The translations under genes and the position numbers were made by a program. The notes under the pieces were generated by a model that made no database searches, had not been told where the DNA came from, and saw nothing but the letters and a program-made list of their open reading frames with translations. From Kumtagia sp052180275 (lineage in GTDB: Bacteria; Pseudomonadota; Alphaproteobacteria; Rhizobiales; Rhizobiaceae): DNA of 64,000 nucleotides. The stretch is taken from contig NZ_CP197465.1 in the NCBI RefSeq assembly GCF_052180275.1, forward strand, positions 4,960,001-5,024,000, in the 5' to 3' direction. This document shows positions 41,718 to 50,215 of the stretch, piece after piece (the first letter of the stretch is position 1; each line of letters begins with the position of its first letter).

Positions 41718-42644
41718 TCATCCTCTCATCATGCGGCTGATATGGGCGGCGACGGAGGAAGACAGGCCCTCCAGGTCGTAGCCGCCTTCCAACAGGCTGA
41801 CTAGGCGGTTGCCGGCGCTCTTTCCCGCACGGTCGAGCAACTGGCCGGTCGCCCAGTCGAAATCTTCCTCGGTCAGATAGATCTCAGCCAGCGGGTCGCG
41901 GTGGTGGGCGTCGAAGCCGGCGGAGATGATGATCAGGTCCGGCGAAAAATTGCCGAGTGCCGGCAGCACGCGGGCGCGAAACGCTTCGCGGAAAAGGTCG
42001 CTGCCGGTGCGCGGCGACAGCGGCGCGTTGACGATGTTGCCGGCGCCGGTCTCGTCCTTGGCGCCGGTGCCGGGATAGAGCGGCATCTGGTGCGTCGAGC
42101 AGTAGAGCACGCTGGGATCGTCCCAGAAGATGTCCTGCGTGCCGTTACCGTGGTGCACATCCCAATCGACGATGGCAACGCGCTCGGCGCCATGTTTTCT
42201 CTGCGCATGGCGGGCGGCGATGGCTGCCGTGTTGAACAGGCAGAAACCCATCGCCGTGGTTTTTTCCGCGTGGTGGCCGGGCGGGCGAGCGGCGACGAAG
42301 GCGTTGTCGGCCTTGCCGGAAAATACGTCGTCGACCGCTGAATTCGCCGCGCCCACGGCGCGGATGGCGGCCTCCCAGCTTTGGGGGCTGACGGAGGTGT
42401 CGGCGTCGATCGAGCGGATGCCGGTCTCGGGAATTGCCACGCGGATCTTGTCGATGTGGCGCTCGGGATGGGCGTAGGTCAGCGTCTGCTCGTCGGCTTC
42501 CGGCGCCTCGACGCGGATCAAATCGGCAAAGGCGTCGTCCTCAAGAACACGCTCGATGGCGCGAAGCCGATCGGGCCGCTCGGGATGACCGGGCGGCGTC
42601 AAATGTTCGAGGAAGACCGGATGCGTGTAGAGCTTGGTGGCCAT
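41718..42644 (-). CDS. Histone deacetylase/acetylpolyamine amidohydrolase family protein
   Basis: A 308-residue zinc hydrolase of the class II HDAC-like family. The active-site segments are ARPPGHHAEKTTAMGFCLFN (catalytic His pair), AIVDWDVHHGNGTQDIFWDD (zinc Asp and His) and IIISAGFDAHHRDPLAEIYL (zinc Asp), with the LEGGYDLEGLS motif at the end. Bacterial members deacetylate small molecules such as polyamines or protein lysines. ATG 42644 gives the family N-terminus. Confidence 0.92.
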   Translation of the reverse strand: MATKLYTHPVFLEHLTPPGHPERPDRLRAIERVLEDDAFADLIRVEAPEADEQTLTYAHPERHIDKIRVAIPETGIRSIDADTSVSPQSWEAAIRAVGAANSAVDDVFSGKADNAFVAARPPGHHAEKTTAMGFCLFNTAAIAARHAQRKHGAERVAIVDWDVHHGNGTQDIFWDDPSVLYCSTHQMPLYPGTGAKDETGAGNIVNAPLSPRTGSDLFREAFRARVLPALGNFSPDLIIISAGFDAHHRDPLAEIYLTEEDFDWATGQLLDRAGKSAGNRLVSLLEGGYDLEGLSSSVAAHISRMMRG

Positions 42645-42735
42645 GCTCCCGATATAGGCGCTGAGTCCGGGAAAGGCCACGTCTGGCGACGATACCGGAC
42701 GGCGGCATCAACAGATTCGAGCCTTCGATGCCAAT

Positions 42736-43635
42736 CTATTCGAGCCGCGCCGGAAAACCCGGCGCGCGCAAATCGGTGCCAAGCGCGTCCTCCAGCAGGC
42801 GCACGACGGCGGTGGACTGGGCATCGCCGCCATAGGCCTTTCGCGCCCGGCTGAAGGTTTCGAGTGTGAGGCCCGCGAGATCGAGTGGGACGCCGAACTC
42901 GCGACCGAAATCCGCAGCGAAGCCGAGATCCTTCATGGCAAGATCCATGGTGAAGGCGATGTCGTAGCTGCCGTTGAGGATCAATTGGCCCTCGGTCTCG
43001 TGCACGAAACTGTTGCCGGAACTCGCCTTGATCGCGGCCCAGGCCTGCGCGAGGTCGAGCCCGCCACGCTTCGCCAGCATCAGCGCCTCGCCGTCGGCCA
43101 CCAGATGGATGAAGGCGAGCATGTTGGTGATGACCTTTATCACCGCCGCCGATCCCAGCGGCCCCATGTGGAAAAGCCTTCCGCCAAGCGCATCGAGTGC
43201 CGGGCGATGAAGCGCGACGAGGTCGGCATCGCCTCCGGCAAGCAGGGTGATTTCGCCGCGCGCGGCCAGATGCACACCACCGGTGACCGGCAGTTCCAGC
43301 GTCCTGACGCCATGCTCCCCGGCCATCGCTGCCAGCCTCAGGATCTCATCGCGGCCGAGCGTCGACATCTCGATCCAGGTCGAGCCTGCGGCCATGCTCG
43401 GTATAACTGTCTTCAGCACGCTCTCCGAGACGGCCGGCGAAGGCAGGCAGGTGATCATCGTGTCGCAAGCGGCGGCAAGGCTTTGCGGCGAAGAGGCCCA
43501 TGTGGCGCCCGCCGACAAATGCCGCTCTGCGTTCACCTTATCGCGATCGTGAACGCGAAGGTCGAAACCGGCCCGGCAAAGGTTGAGCGCCAGCGGGCCA
43601 CCGAGATTGCCCAAGCCGATGAAACCGTATCGCAT
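42736..43635 (-). CDS. 3-hydroxyisobutyrate dehydrogenase-family oxidoreductase
   Basis: A 299-residue beta-hydroxyacid dehydrogenase. It starts MRYGFIGLGNLGGPLALNLC (G-x-G-x2-G Rossmann motif) and has ELPVTGGVHLAARGEITLLA as the substrate-binding loop and the catalytic Lys in GSAAVIKVITNMLAF. Acts on 3-hydroxyisobutyrate, tartronate semialdehyde or similar acids; the exact substrate cannot be told. It lies alone between the deacetylase and a membrane protein gene, all on the minus strand. Confidence 0.9.
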   Translation of the reverse strand: MRYGFIGLGNLGGPLALNLCRAGFDLRVHDRDKVNAERHLSAGATWASSPQSLAAACDTMITCLPSPAVSESVLKTVIPSMAAGSTWIEMSTLGRDEILRLAAMAGEHGVRTLELPVTGGVHLAARGEITLLAGGDADLVALHRPALDALGGRLFHMGPLGSAAVIKVITNMLAFIHLVADGEALMLAKRGGLDLAQAWAAIKASSGNSFVHETEGQLILNGSYDIAFTMDLAMKDLGFAADFGREFGVPLDLAGLTLETFSRARKAYGGDAQSTAVVRLLEDALGTDLRAPGFPARLE

Positions 43636-43692
43636 GTCATCGTCCCGTTTGATCTATTGGCTGCCGGTTACAGGTCGGAGTGGTTGAAAAGA

Positions 43693-44676
43693 TCAGGCCG
43701 CGCCCGGCGCCCTGCCCCAGGCTGCTCCGCCGACAGAGGCCTGCGCCTTTTCCTTCAGCTCGCGAAACTGCTTCGAGGCGCCGGAAAGCTTCCGATCCCA
43801 TTCCGCATCGGGCACCTGGCCCTCGATGCGGCGGAAATAGACCTGCATCAGCGCGGCGATGCAAAAGGGTTCGATGAAGGCCGAACTGAAAGCCCAGGTG
43901 AAGACGATGGCCAGGACAAAACCCCAGCCGGCAAGCTGGCCCGGCATGTAATAAAGAACCGCTGCGGCGGGGGCGAGGGTTGACAGGAAAACGACGATGG
44001 CGATGGCCCACATGAAGATGGTCAGCCACAGCGCGTTCTTGACCATCGCCTTGCCGTTCTGCGCGTAGAGCACGACCGCCTGGCAGGCGGTGCGGAATGG
44101 TTCGGAACTGTCCTGGCGGATGTTGTAGCCGAGGATAATCTCGTCGACATAGGTCATCGACATGCGGATGACCGAGTTAACGAAGCTGACCAGCGTGCCG
44201 AGGCCGGGAATGGGAATGAAGGCGGTGATGCCGCCGATCAGGCCGGTGATCGCGAGGATCGCCCCCTTGATCAGCTGGTCGAGCACGAACAGCGTGTTGG
44301 CCTCGCCGAAGCGGGCGGTGACAACCTGTCGCGCGTAGGCGATCTGCCCCTGCCCGCCGGGAACGTCGCGCCCGTCGATCAGGTGCACCATGACGGCGAT
44401 ATGCCCAGCCTTGACGATGTAAAGGATGTATTCACGCGCCCAGTAAAGGATTGCGGAGACCAGGGTGAAGCCGGTGACGCCGCCCCAGAAGCCAAGGCTT
44501 ATCGGCCCATCCGGGCCACCAAAGATGTGGCCGACGCCGTAGCCGACGCCTGCGGCCGTCCCGGTCACCAGGATGTAGGCCAGCGTGATGCCGAAATAGA
44601 CGATCATGCGAAACACGACGAAAGGCCAGGTGCGCAGCACGATGCCGATCGTCCTGCCGATCCGGAAATCCCACAT
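43693..44676 (-). CDS. Conserved polytopic membrane protein of unknown function
   Basis: A 327-residue protein with about six membrane helices (FVVFRMIVYFGITLAYILVT; GFWGGVTGFTLVSAILYWA; AILAITGLIGGITAFIPIPG; LWLTIFMWAIAIVVFLSTLA; GFVLAIVFTWAFSSAFIEPF) and a short basic C-terminal tail. It looks conserved in alphaproteobacteria, but I do not recognise a named function. No signal peptide other than the first helix. Confidence 0.75.
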   Translation of the reverse strand: MWDFRIGRTIGIVLRTWPFVVFRMIVYFGITLAYILVTGTAAGVGYGVGHIFGGPDGPISLGFWGGVTGFTLVSAILYWAREYILYIVKAGHIAVMVHLIDGRDVPGGQGQIAYARQVVTARFGEANTLFVLDQLIKGAILAITGLIGGITAFIPIPGLGTLVSFVNSVIRMSMTYVDEIILGYNIRQDSSEPFRTACQAVVLYAQNGKAMVKNALWLTIFMWAIAIVVFLSTLAPAAAVLYYMPGQLAGWGFVLAIVFTWAFSSAFIEPFCIAALMQVYFRRIEGQVPDAEWDRKLSGASKQFRELKEKAQASVGGAAWGRAPGAA

Positions 44677-44782
44677 GCGAATCGCCCCCAGCCAGCGTTC
44701 GGCCGGACTATAATCGAACGCGCCGCCCCTGCCATGGCTGTAGGCGCAGCGGCGGGCTGACGAGGTGAGGAGCCCCCTGCGA

Positions 44783-45415
44783 TCAAGCTCCGAGGGAGTG
44801 AAGAGGCTCGGCGGCGGGAATGTCGGACGTGGCGAGAAAGCCCTCCAGCATCGCCTTGAACGCCGCCACGGCCTTCTTCGAAGTCGCCTCCGGATCGTCG
44901 GCGTTGGCGATCCATTGCGATGCGTGCAGGGTCGCGCCGTTGACCAGACGGGCTGTCGCTTCCGGGTCGATGTTTTTCACGACGCCTTCTTCCTTCAGCC
45001 GTGTCAGGTTCGCCGTCATCGCCGCGATACATCCGTTGACATTGGGCCATTTCGAGGGGTCGCCGAGGACCGCCGGCCCGTCGCGCAGCACGATGCGCTG
45101 GATTTCCGGTTCGAGCGCCATCTGGACATAGGCCGAGCATTCGTCAACGAAACCTTGCCAGCGGGTAGGCGCCTTTGCCGACACCTCCTGGAGCCGCTTC
45201 GTCACCTCGGAATCGATCTGCAGCACGACCGCCAGCAGGAGGCCCTTCTTGTCGCCGAAATGGTGGTAGAGCGCGCCGCGCGTCAGGCCCACCTCGGCGG
45301 TGAAGTCGTCCATCGACGCTTCGGCATAGCCGACCGTGCCGAAGGCGTGACGGGCGGCGGCGACCAGCTTTGCCCTGGTCTCGGCGATCATTTCGCTGCG
45401 CGGCCGGTGGGCCAT
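44783..45415 (-). CDS. TetR-family repressor of the adjacent MFS transporter
   Basis: A 210-residue regulator with the TetR helix-turn-helix (RAKLVAAARHAFGTVGYAEA then MDDFTAEVGLTRGALYHHF) and GDKKGLLLAVVLQIDSEVT. It is divergent from an MFS transporter gene, and the intergenic region holds three copies of a CATACG-N3-CGTATG palindrome, so it very probably represses both promoters and is released by a transported ligand. The ligand is unknown. Confidence 0.92.
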   Translation of the reverse strand: MAHRPRSEMIAETRAKLVAAARHAFGTVGYAEASMDDFTAEVGLTRGALYHHFGDKKGLLLAVVLQIDSEVTKRLQEVSAKAPTRWQGFVDECSAYVQMALEPEIQRIVLRDGPAVLGDPSKWPNVNGCIAAMTANLTRLKEEGVVKNIDPEATARLVNGATLHASQWIANADDPEATSKKAVAAFKAMLEGFLATSDIPAAEPLHSLGA

Positions 45416-45428
45416 TCAAAATCCCTTC

Positions 45429-45499
45429 GCATACGTCACGTATGCCAATTGACATACATATCGTATGTCATTATCTGCGTTTGGCATACGCACCGTATG
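45429..45499. promoter_or_regulatory. Three TetR-type operators between tetR and the MFS gene
   Basis: Palindromes with consensus CATACG-N3-CGTATG: 45430-45444 (perfect, extended by G/C on each side), 45453-45467 (one base off in the left half, but outer arms GACATAC/GTATGTC match) and 45485-45499 (perfect). Centres are 23 and 32 bp apart. They lie between the tetR start (45415) and the MFS start (45524). Confidence 0.88.
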
Positions 45500-45523
45500 T
45501 AAGTGATACCGCGAGGTGTTCCA

Positions 45524-46744
45524 ATGCCTAATCCCTATTCGGAGATCTTCAAGGCCCGCGGCGCCAAGGGTTTCGCCGCGGCCGGTTTCTTCGCCAGGCT
45601 GCCGATCGCCATGGCGCCGATCGGCATCGTCGCCATGCTGTCGCAGACCTATGGCGAATACTGGCTGGCCGGCGCCGTCTCGGCCACCTACGCGCTGACC
45701 AATGCCGTCCTGGCGCCGCAAATCTCGCGGCTCGTCGACCGGCTCGGCCAGACGAAGGTGATCGTGCCGGCAACGATGGTTTCGGTGATCGCCTTCGCGG
45801 CAATGATCGCGGCTGCCAACCAGGACTGGCCTGTCTGGACGCTGTTCCTGTCGGCGCTTCTGGCGGCGTTCATGCCCAGCATCCCGGCAATGCTGCGGGC
45901 GCGCTGGAGCGAGCTCTTTCGCGACCGTCCCGAGCTCAACACGGCCTTCGCCTTCGAATCGGCGGCGGACGAACTTGTATACATCGCTGGCGCGTCGCTC
46001 TCGGTCGGGTTGAGCGTCGCACTGTTTCCCGAGGCGGGGATGCTGGTGAGCACGCTGTTCCTGGCCTTCGGATCGGCGGCCTTCATCGTCCAGCGCTCGA
46101 CGGAACCTCGTGTGAGGCCAATGGACCATAGCGGGCAAGGCTCCGCGATCCGGCAGCGCCCGGTGCAAATCATTACCTTCGCCCTGATCTTCATCGGTGC
46201 GATCTTCGCGACCGCCGAAGTCAGCGCCGTGGCGATCACCAAGGAACTTGGCCAGCCGGGCGCTGCCAGCCTCGTCATCGGCGTCTACGCGGTCGGTTCG
46301 TTCGTCGTCGGCCTGATCGTCGGCGCGCTGAACCTGAGGATGCCGATGCAGCGCCAGCTTGCCATCGCCATCGGCATCATCGCCCTGACGACGCTGCCGC
46401 TGCTGGTCGCCGATACCGTACCGCTGCTGGCGCTTGCCGTGTTCGCCAGCGGCGTGGCGATCTCGCCGACCTTCATCACCGCCTTCGGCCTGATCGAGCG
46501 GCGGGTGCCGGAGGCCATGCTGACCGAGGGCGTCACCTGGGTCATGACGGGCATCGGCATCGGCATGGCGCTCGGCGCCTTCGCGGCGGGCTGGGTGGTC
46601 GATACGTTCGGCGCGCAGAACGGGTTCTGGGTGTCGGTGGCATCAGGCGCCGTGGCGCTGCTGACCGTTCTGCTTGGCCAGAAGAGCCTCGCCGGTGAAA
46701 GGACCGGGAGTTTGTCCGCCGCGGTGCCGCAGCCTGCGGAATGA
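45524..46744 (+). CDS. MFS efflux transporter under TetR control
   Basis: A 406-residue twelve-helix permease. It begins MPNPYSEIFKARGAKGFAAA and has ALTNAVLAPQISRLVDRLGQ as the first-half signature. SVGLSVALFPEAGMLVSTLF and ITAFGLIERRVPEAMLTEGV follow in the later helices. I use ATG 45524 rather than 45503, because GAGGTG lies at 45513-45518. Divergence from a TetR gene with shared operators suggests inducible efflux of a toxic compound. Substrate unknown. Confidence 0.9.
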   Translation: MPNPYSEIFKARGAKGFAAAGFFARLPIAMAPIGIVAMLSQTYGEYWLAGAVSATYALTNAVLAPQISRLVDRLGQTKVIVPATMVSVIAFAAMIAAANQDWPVWTLFLSALLAAFMPSIPAMLRARWSELFRDRPELNTAFAFESAADELVYIAGASLSVGLSVALFPEAGMLVSTLFLAFGSAAFIVQRSTEPRVRPMDHSGQGSAIRQRPVQIITFALIFIGAIFATAEVSAVAITKELGQPGAASLVIGVYAVGSFVVGLIVGALNLRMPMQRQLAIAIGIIALTTLPLLVADTVPLLALAVFASGVAISPTFITAFGLIERRVPEAMLTEGVTWVMTGIGIGMALGAFAAGWVVDTFGAQNGFWVSVASGAVALLTVLLGQKSLAGERTGSLSAAVPQPAE

Positions 46745-46834
46745 TCTGACGCATGGCGGAAAAGGGCTCCGGACGAACGCCGGAGTCTTTTTGACGTTGA
46801 GGGACGATCCAGTCGAAGCCTGCATTTGCAGCCC

Positions 46835-47137
46835 TCAATGATCCGAACGTTTGCGCGGCGGCCAGCGCTGCGCTCCGTGAAGCAGGCGAAGGATCTGTAC
46901 CTCCGCCACTTTCCCGCCGATACGATACACCGCCAGAAATGGCGTGCCAGTGATCACCAGTTCACGGGTGCCGCGCCTGCGGCCGGGACGTCCGATCTTA
47001 GGGAAGTCAAACAGTGTATCGGTCTGCCGCTCAATTTCTTCGAGCTGGGCCAGAGCTGCCTGCGGACTATCGCGGGCGATATAGTCGATAGCCTTCTGCC
47101 TCTCGATCCGCGCCCGCGTCAGCCAGACGACCTTCAC
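46835..47137 (-). CDS. ParE/RelE-type toxin
   Basis: A 100-residue RelE/ParE-fold protein: VVWLTRARIERQKAIDYIAR, QLEEIERQTDTLFDFPKIGR, then GTRELVITGTPFLAVYRIGG and VQILRLLHGAQRWP. Start is GTG 47137, overlapping the antitoxin stop (GTGA), which places toxin synthesis under translational coupling. Whether it targets gyrase (ParE-like) or mRNA (RelE-like) is not decidable here, but the RELVI-x-YRI arrangement and RHH partner favour ParE. Confidence 0.88.
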   Translation of the reverse strand: MKVVWLTRARIERQKAIDYIARDSPQAALAQLEEIERQTDTLFDFPKIGRPGRRRGTRELVITGTPFLAVYRIGGKVAEVQILRLLHGAQRWPPRKRSDH

Positions 47138-47430
47138 TTCTTATCGGCCTCGATCCGAGCAAGGAGTTCGGCCCGCTGTCTCGCCATATCCTGCTTGACA
47201 ACCTCGTGCGGGATCCATTCCGTGTTCGGATCGTCGGCCTCCTTCAGCGCTGCCTCGATTTCCGCGTCGAACCATTTGTCATAGTCGCGCCTGGCCTGCG
47301 ACTGCTCGACCGCTTCGCGCATTAAGACGCGCAGAAGCTGGGCGGCCGTGCGGTCCTGTGCCTTGGCGGTCGCCGCAAATGCCGTCTTCAGTTCGTCATC
47401 GAGGCGAAACGTGAATGTGGTGTCGGTCAT
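47134..47430 (-). CDS. Ribbon-helix-helix antitoxin of the ParE-type toxin
   Basis: A 98-residue protein. The N-terminal ribbon-helix-helix TFTFRLDDELKTAFAATAKA with QDRTAAQLLRVLMREAVEQS binds DNA; the C-terminal half (YDKWFDAEIEAALKEADDPN to KQDMARQRAELLARIEADKK) should wrap the toxin. Starts at ATG 47430, just inside a palindromic operator region at 47442-47473. It is transcribed in the same direction as ribB upstream. Confidence 0.85.
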   Translation of the reverse strand: MTDTTFTFRLDDELKTAFAATAKAQDRTAAQLLRVLMREAVEQSQARRDYDKWFDAEIEAALKEADDPNTEWIPHEVVKQDMARQRAELLARIEADKK

Positions 47431-47441
47431 TGGCGCACCCG

Positions 47442-47473
47442 ATGTGTTACATGCGGAGTACACGATAACACAT
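47442..47473. promoter_or_regulatory. Candidate operator of the ParDE-type module
   Basis: Inverted repeat ATGTGTTA (47442-47449) and TAACACAT (47466-47473), 8 bp each with 16 bp between, starting 11 bp upstream of the antitoxin start codon. Consistent with autoregulation by the ribbon-helix-helix antitoxin. Confidence 0.6.
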
Positions 47474-47500
47474 GGATCAACGCCCGTACGCGGAAAACGG

Positions 47501-48601
47501 CTACAGGATCTCCGTCCGCACGATCCTGATCCCGAACCCTTCCAGGCCGACATAGTGACGTTCGCGCGAGGCGATGAGGTCGATCGACTGGACGCCGAGA
47601 TCCTTCAATATCTGTGCGCCGAGGCCGATCTCGCGCCATTCGGCTTCGCGGCGGCGGGCTTCCTCATGTCCCTCCCGGTCCTCGCTGACCGGCCGGATGC
47701 GGCCGGTGTGGGCGACGCCGACCGAGCCTTCGCGCAGGTAGACGATGACGCCCCGCTTGCGCTCGCCGAAGGATGCCAGAAGGTCCCTGAGCGTGGTCCC
47801 CGTTCCAAACATGTCATTGACGACGTCCTCGGAATGGAACCGCACCGGAACGCTCTCGCCATCGCGTATGTCGCCGAAGACCACCGCCACGTGATGCATG
47901 ACATCCCACGGAACCGAATAGGTGAAAACCTTCGCCTTGCCGCCGGGCGTCTCGATGTCTGAAGAGGCGAGGCGCTGGACGAGGGTCTCCTGGCGCTGGC
48001 GGTAGGCGATCAGGTCGGCGACCGACACCTGCTTCAGATTGTTCTTCTCGGCGAAGGCCATGACATGCGGCCCGCGCATGACCGTGCCATTGTCGTTGAC
48101 CAGTTCGGAGATGACGCCGACCGGCGGAAGGTTGGCGAGCTTGCAGAGGTCGACGGCGGCTTCGGTATGGCCGGAACGCATGAGCACGCCGCCCTCGCGG
48201 GCGATCAGCGGGAAAATGTGGCCAGGGCGCAAAAAGTCCGACGCGCCGGCGTTGCCGTTGGCGAGGTTGCGCACGGTGAGCGTACGGTCGTCGGCCGAAA
48301 TGCCGGTGGTGGTGCCGTGCTTGAAGTCGACGCTGACGGTGAAGGCAGTGGTGTGCGCCGAATCATTGTCGGCGACCATCGGCGCAAGGTTCAGCCGGCG
48401 AGCGTCCTCGCGGGTCATCGGCGTGCAGACGATGCCGGAGGTGTGGCGCACGATGAAGGCCATCTTCTCCGGCGTGCAATGCACCGCCGCGACGATCAGG
48501 TCGCCTTCGTTCTCGCGGTCGTCATCGTCGGTGACGACCACGATCTCGCCGCGCTCGAAGGCGCGGATCGCTTCGACGACTTTTTTCTGATCGTAGGGCA
48601 T
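47501..48601 (-). CDS. ribB: 3,4-dihydroxy-2-butanone 4-phosphate synthase with a degenerate GTP cyclohydrolase II domain
   Basis: Makes the four-carbon unit of riboflavin. Residues 1-205 form the RibB domain with VVVTDDDDRENEGDLIVAAV, STRP-like DFLRPGHIFPLIAREGGVL and RSGHTEAAVDLCKLAN. Residues 210-366 look like GTP cyclohydrolase II, but the zinc cysteines are missing: the usual S-E-C-L-T-G-D stretch reads FHSEDVVNDMFG. So only RibB activity is expected and a separate RibA is needed, as in other rhizobia with such hybrids. The start at 48601 lies next to a palindromic repeat. Confidence 0.93.
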   Translation of the reverse strand: MPYDQKKVVEAIRAFERGEIVVVTDDDDRENEGDLIVAAVHCTPEKMAFIVRHTSGIVCTPMTREDARRLNLAPMVADNDSAHTTAFTVSVDFKHGTTTGISADDRTLTVRNLANGNAGASDFLRPGHIFPLIAREGGVLMRSGHTEAAVDLCKLANLPPVGVISELVNDNGTVMRGPHVMAFAEKNNLKQVSVADLIAYRQRQETLVQRLASSDIETPGGKAKVFTYSVPWDVMHHVAVVFGDIRDGESVPVRFHSEDVVNDMFGTGTTLRDLLASFGERKRGVIVYLREGSVGVAHTGRIRPVSEDREGHEEARRREAEWREIGLGAQILKDLGVQSIDLIASRERHYVGLEGFGIRIVRTEIL

Positions 48602-48623
48602 TGGGCTCGCTTCGCTCTTGTTA

Positions 48624-48698
48624 GAGCGAATAGGGAGTAGCGAATAGCGGAAAGCTCGGCTTCAACCCTATTCGCTATTCGCTACTCCCTATTCGCTC
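48624..48698. repeat. Long hairpin built from a TATTCGC/ACTCCC motif
   Basis: Perfect 24-bp inverted repeat: left arm 48624-48647 (GAGCGAATAGGGAGTAGCGA...), right arm 48675-48698, loop 27 nt. Each arm itself repeats GCGAATAG, and CCCTATTCG occurs once more in the loop. It fills the gap between aroC (its stop overlaps the right arm by 2 bases) and ribB. Sequence unrelated to the two CCGGGGACAG hairpins. Confidence 0.88.
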
Positions 48699-49794
48699 AT
48701 CTTCCGGTTTGTCCTCGATGCCGCAGATAATGATCGGCAATCGCGCAGGCAACCATTGCCTCGCCGATCGGCACGGCGCGGATACCGACACAGGGATCGT
48801 GGCGGCCCTTGGTCAGGATGTCGACGTTGCGGCCTTCCCTGTCGATCGACTGGCGCGGGGTCAGGATCGAGGAGGTCGGCTTGACGGCGAAGCGCGCGAC
48901 GATGGGCTGGCCTGTCGAGATGCCGCCCAAAATGCCGCCGGCATGGTTGGACAGGAAGATCGGCTTGCCGTCATTGCCCATGCGCATCTCGTCGGCATTT
49001 TCCTCGCCGCGCAGTTTAGCTGCGGCAAAACCTTCTCCGATCTCCACGCCCTTGACGGCATTGATCGACATCAGGTTTCCGGCGATGTCCTGGTCGAGTT
49101 TTGCATAGATCGGCGCGCCGAGGCCGGGCGGCACGCCTTCGGCGACGATCTCGATGACCGCGCCGACCGACGAGCCGGCCTTGCGGATGCCGTCCAGATA
49201 CCCAGCGAAGACCGGCACGGAGGCACGATCCGGCGAGAAGAAGGGGTTTTCGGCGTCGTGGACGAAATCCCAATCCCAGTTGGCGCGGTCGATCTCCTTC
49301 TCGCCCATGGAAACCAGCGCGCCGCGAACAACCAGGCCCGGCACGACTTTTCGGGCCAACGCTCCAGCCGCCACGCGCGCCGCGGTCTCTCGGGCAGACG
49401 AACGTCCGCCGCCGCGATAGTCGCGCAGGCCGTATTTGACGTCGTAGGTGTAGTCGGCATGGCCCGGCCGATACTGTTTTGCGATCTCGCCATAGTCCTT
49501 GGAGCGCTGGTCGACGTTTTCGATCAGCATGGAGACCGGCGTTCCGCTCGTCACCATCGTGTCACCGTCGTCGTCCATCAGGACGCCCGACAGGATCTTG
49601 ACCTCGTCCGGCTCGCGACGCTGGGTGACGAAACGCGACTGTCCGGGGCGGCGGCGATCGAGGTCGTTCTGGATGTCGGCGAGCGTGAAGCGGATGCCGG
49701 GCGGGCAGCCGTCGACCACGCAGCCGAGGGCGGCGCCGTGGCTCTCACCCCAGGTGGTGACGCGGAAGAGATGGCCGAAAGTGTTGTGCGACAT
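48697..49794 (-). CDS. aroC: Chorismate synthase
   Basis: Last shikimate-pathway step, EPSP to chorismate, FMN-dependent. The 365-residue protein has the three signatures: GESHGAALGCVVDGCPPGIR, RYGLRDYRGGGRSSARETAA-like text (KYGLRDYRGGGRSSARETAA), and DPCVGIRAVPIGEAMVACAI near the C-terminus. MSHNTFGHLFRVTTWGESHG at the start confirms the ATG at 49794. It is transcribed toward ribB with only the hairpin repeat between. Confidence 0.97.
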   Translation of the reverse strand: MSHNTFGHLFRVTTWGESHGAALGCVVDGCPPGIRFTLADIQNDLDRRRPGQSRFVTQRREPDEVKILSGVLMDDDGDTMVTSGTPVSMLIENVDQRSKDYGEIAKQYRPGHADYTYDVKYGLRDYRGGGRSSARETAARVAAGALARKVVPGLVVRGALVSMGEKEIDRANWDWDFVHDAENPFFSPDRASVPVFAGYLDGIRKAGSSVGAVIEIVAEGVPPGLGAPIYAKLDQDIAGNLMSINAVKGVEIGEGFAAAKLRGEENADEMRMGNDGKPIFLSNHAGGILGGISTGQPIVARFAVKPTSSILTPRQSIDREGRNVDILTKGRHDPCVGIRAVPIGEAMVACAIADHYLRHRGQTGR

Positions 49795-49954
49795 GAACAG
49801 GCCCGAACCGACGACCGCCTTCTATTGGCCTTTGCCCATGCGGTCAAATCGGCGCGGGGGCAGAAATAGTTTTGACACATTCCCCCTGTTTCTGGTCTCC
49901 TGAATCGGGGGAAGATCCGCGCGAAGCGGGTGAAAATCACTGAAGAGGATCGAT

Positions 49955-50203
49955 ATGCGTACCCTGATCGGCGCCCTTTGCGTTGCCATTCTCACCACCG
50001 TTGCCGCATTCGCCGCAGAAGCCGAAGGCAAGATCAAGTCAATCAACGTGGACGACCAGACGATCACGCTGGACGACGGGAAATCCTACAAGCTGCCGGG
50101 AGAGTTCGACATGGATTCGATCAAGACCGGCATGGACGTGCTGCTCGCCTATGACGAGATCGGTGGCCAGAACCTTATCACCGACATGCAGTTGCCCGAG
50201 TAG
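49955..50203 (+). CDS. DUF1344 exported small protein
   Basis: An 82-residue protein: signal peptide (MRTLIGALCVAILTTVAAFA) and a small beta domain AEGKIKSINVDDQTITLDDG, KSYKLPGEFDMDSIKTGMDV, as in the rhizobial DUF1344 family. Function unknown, probably periplasmic. It stands alone between aroC (divergent) and a phosphatase gene (convergent). Confidence 0.85.
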   Translation: MRTLIGALCVAILTTVAAFAAEAEGKIKSINVDDQTITLDDGKSYKLPGEFDMDSIKTGMDVLLAYDEIGGQNLITDMQLPE

Positions 50204-50215
50204 CGCGGAAGGGCG

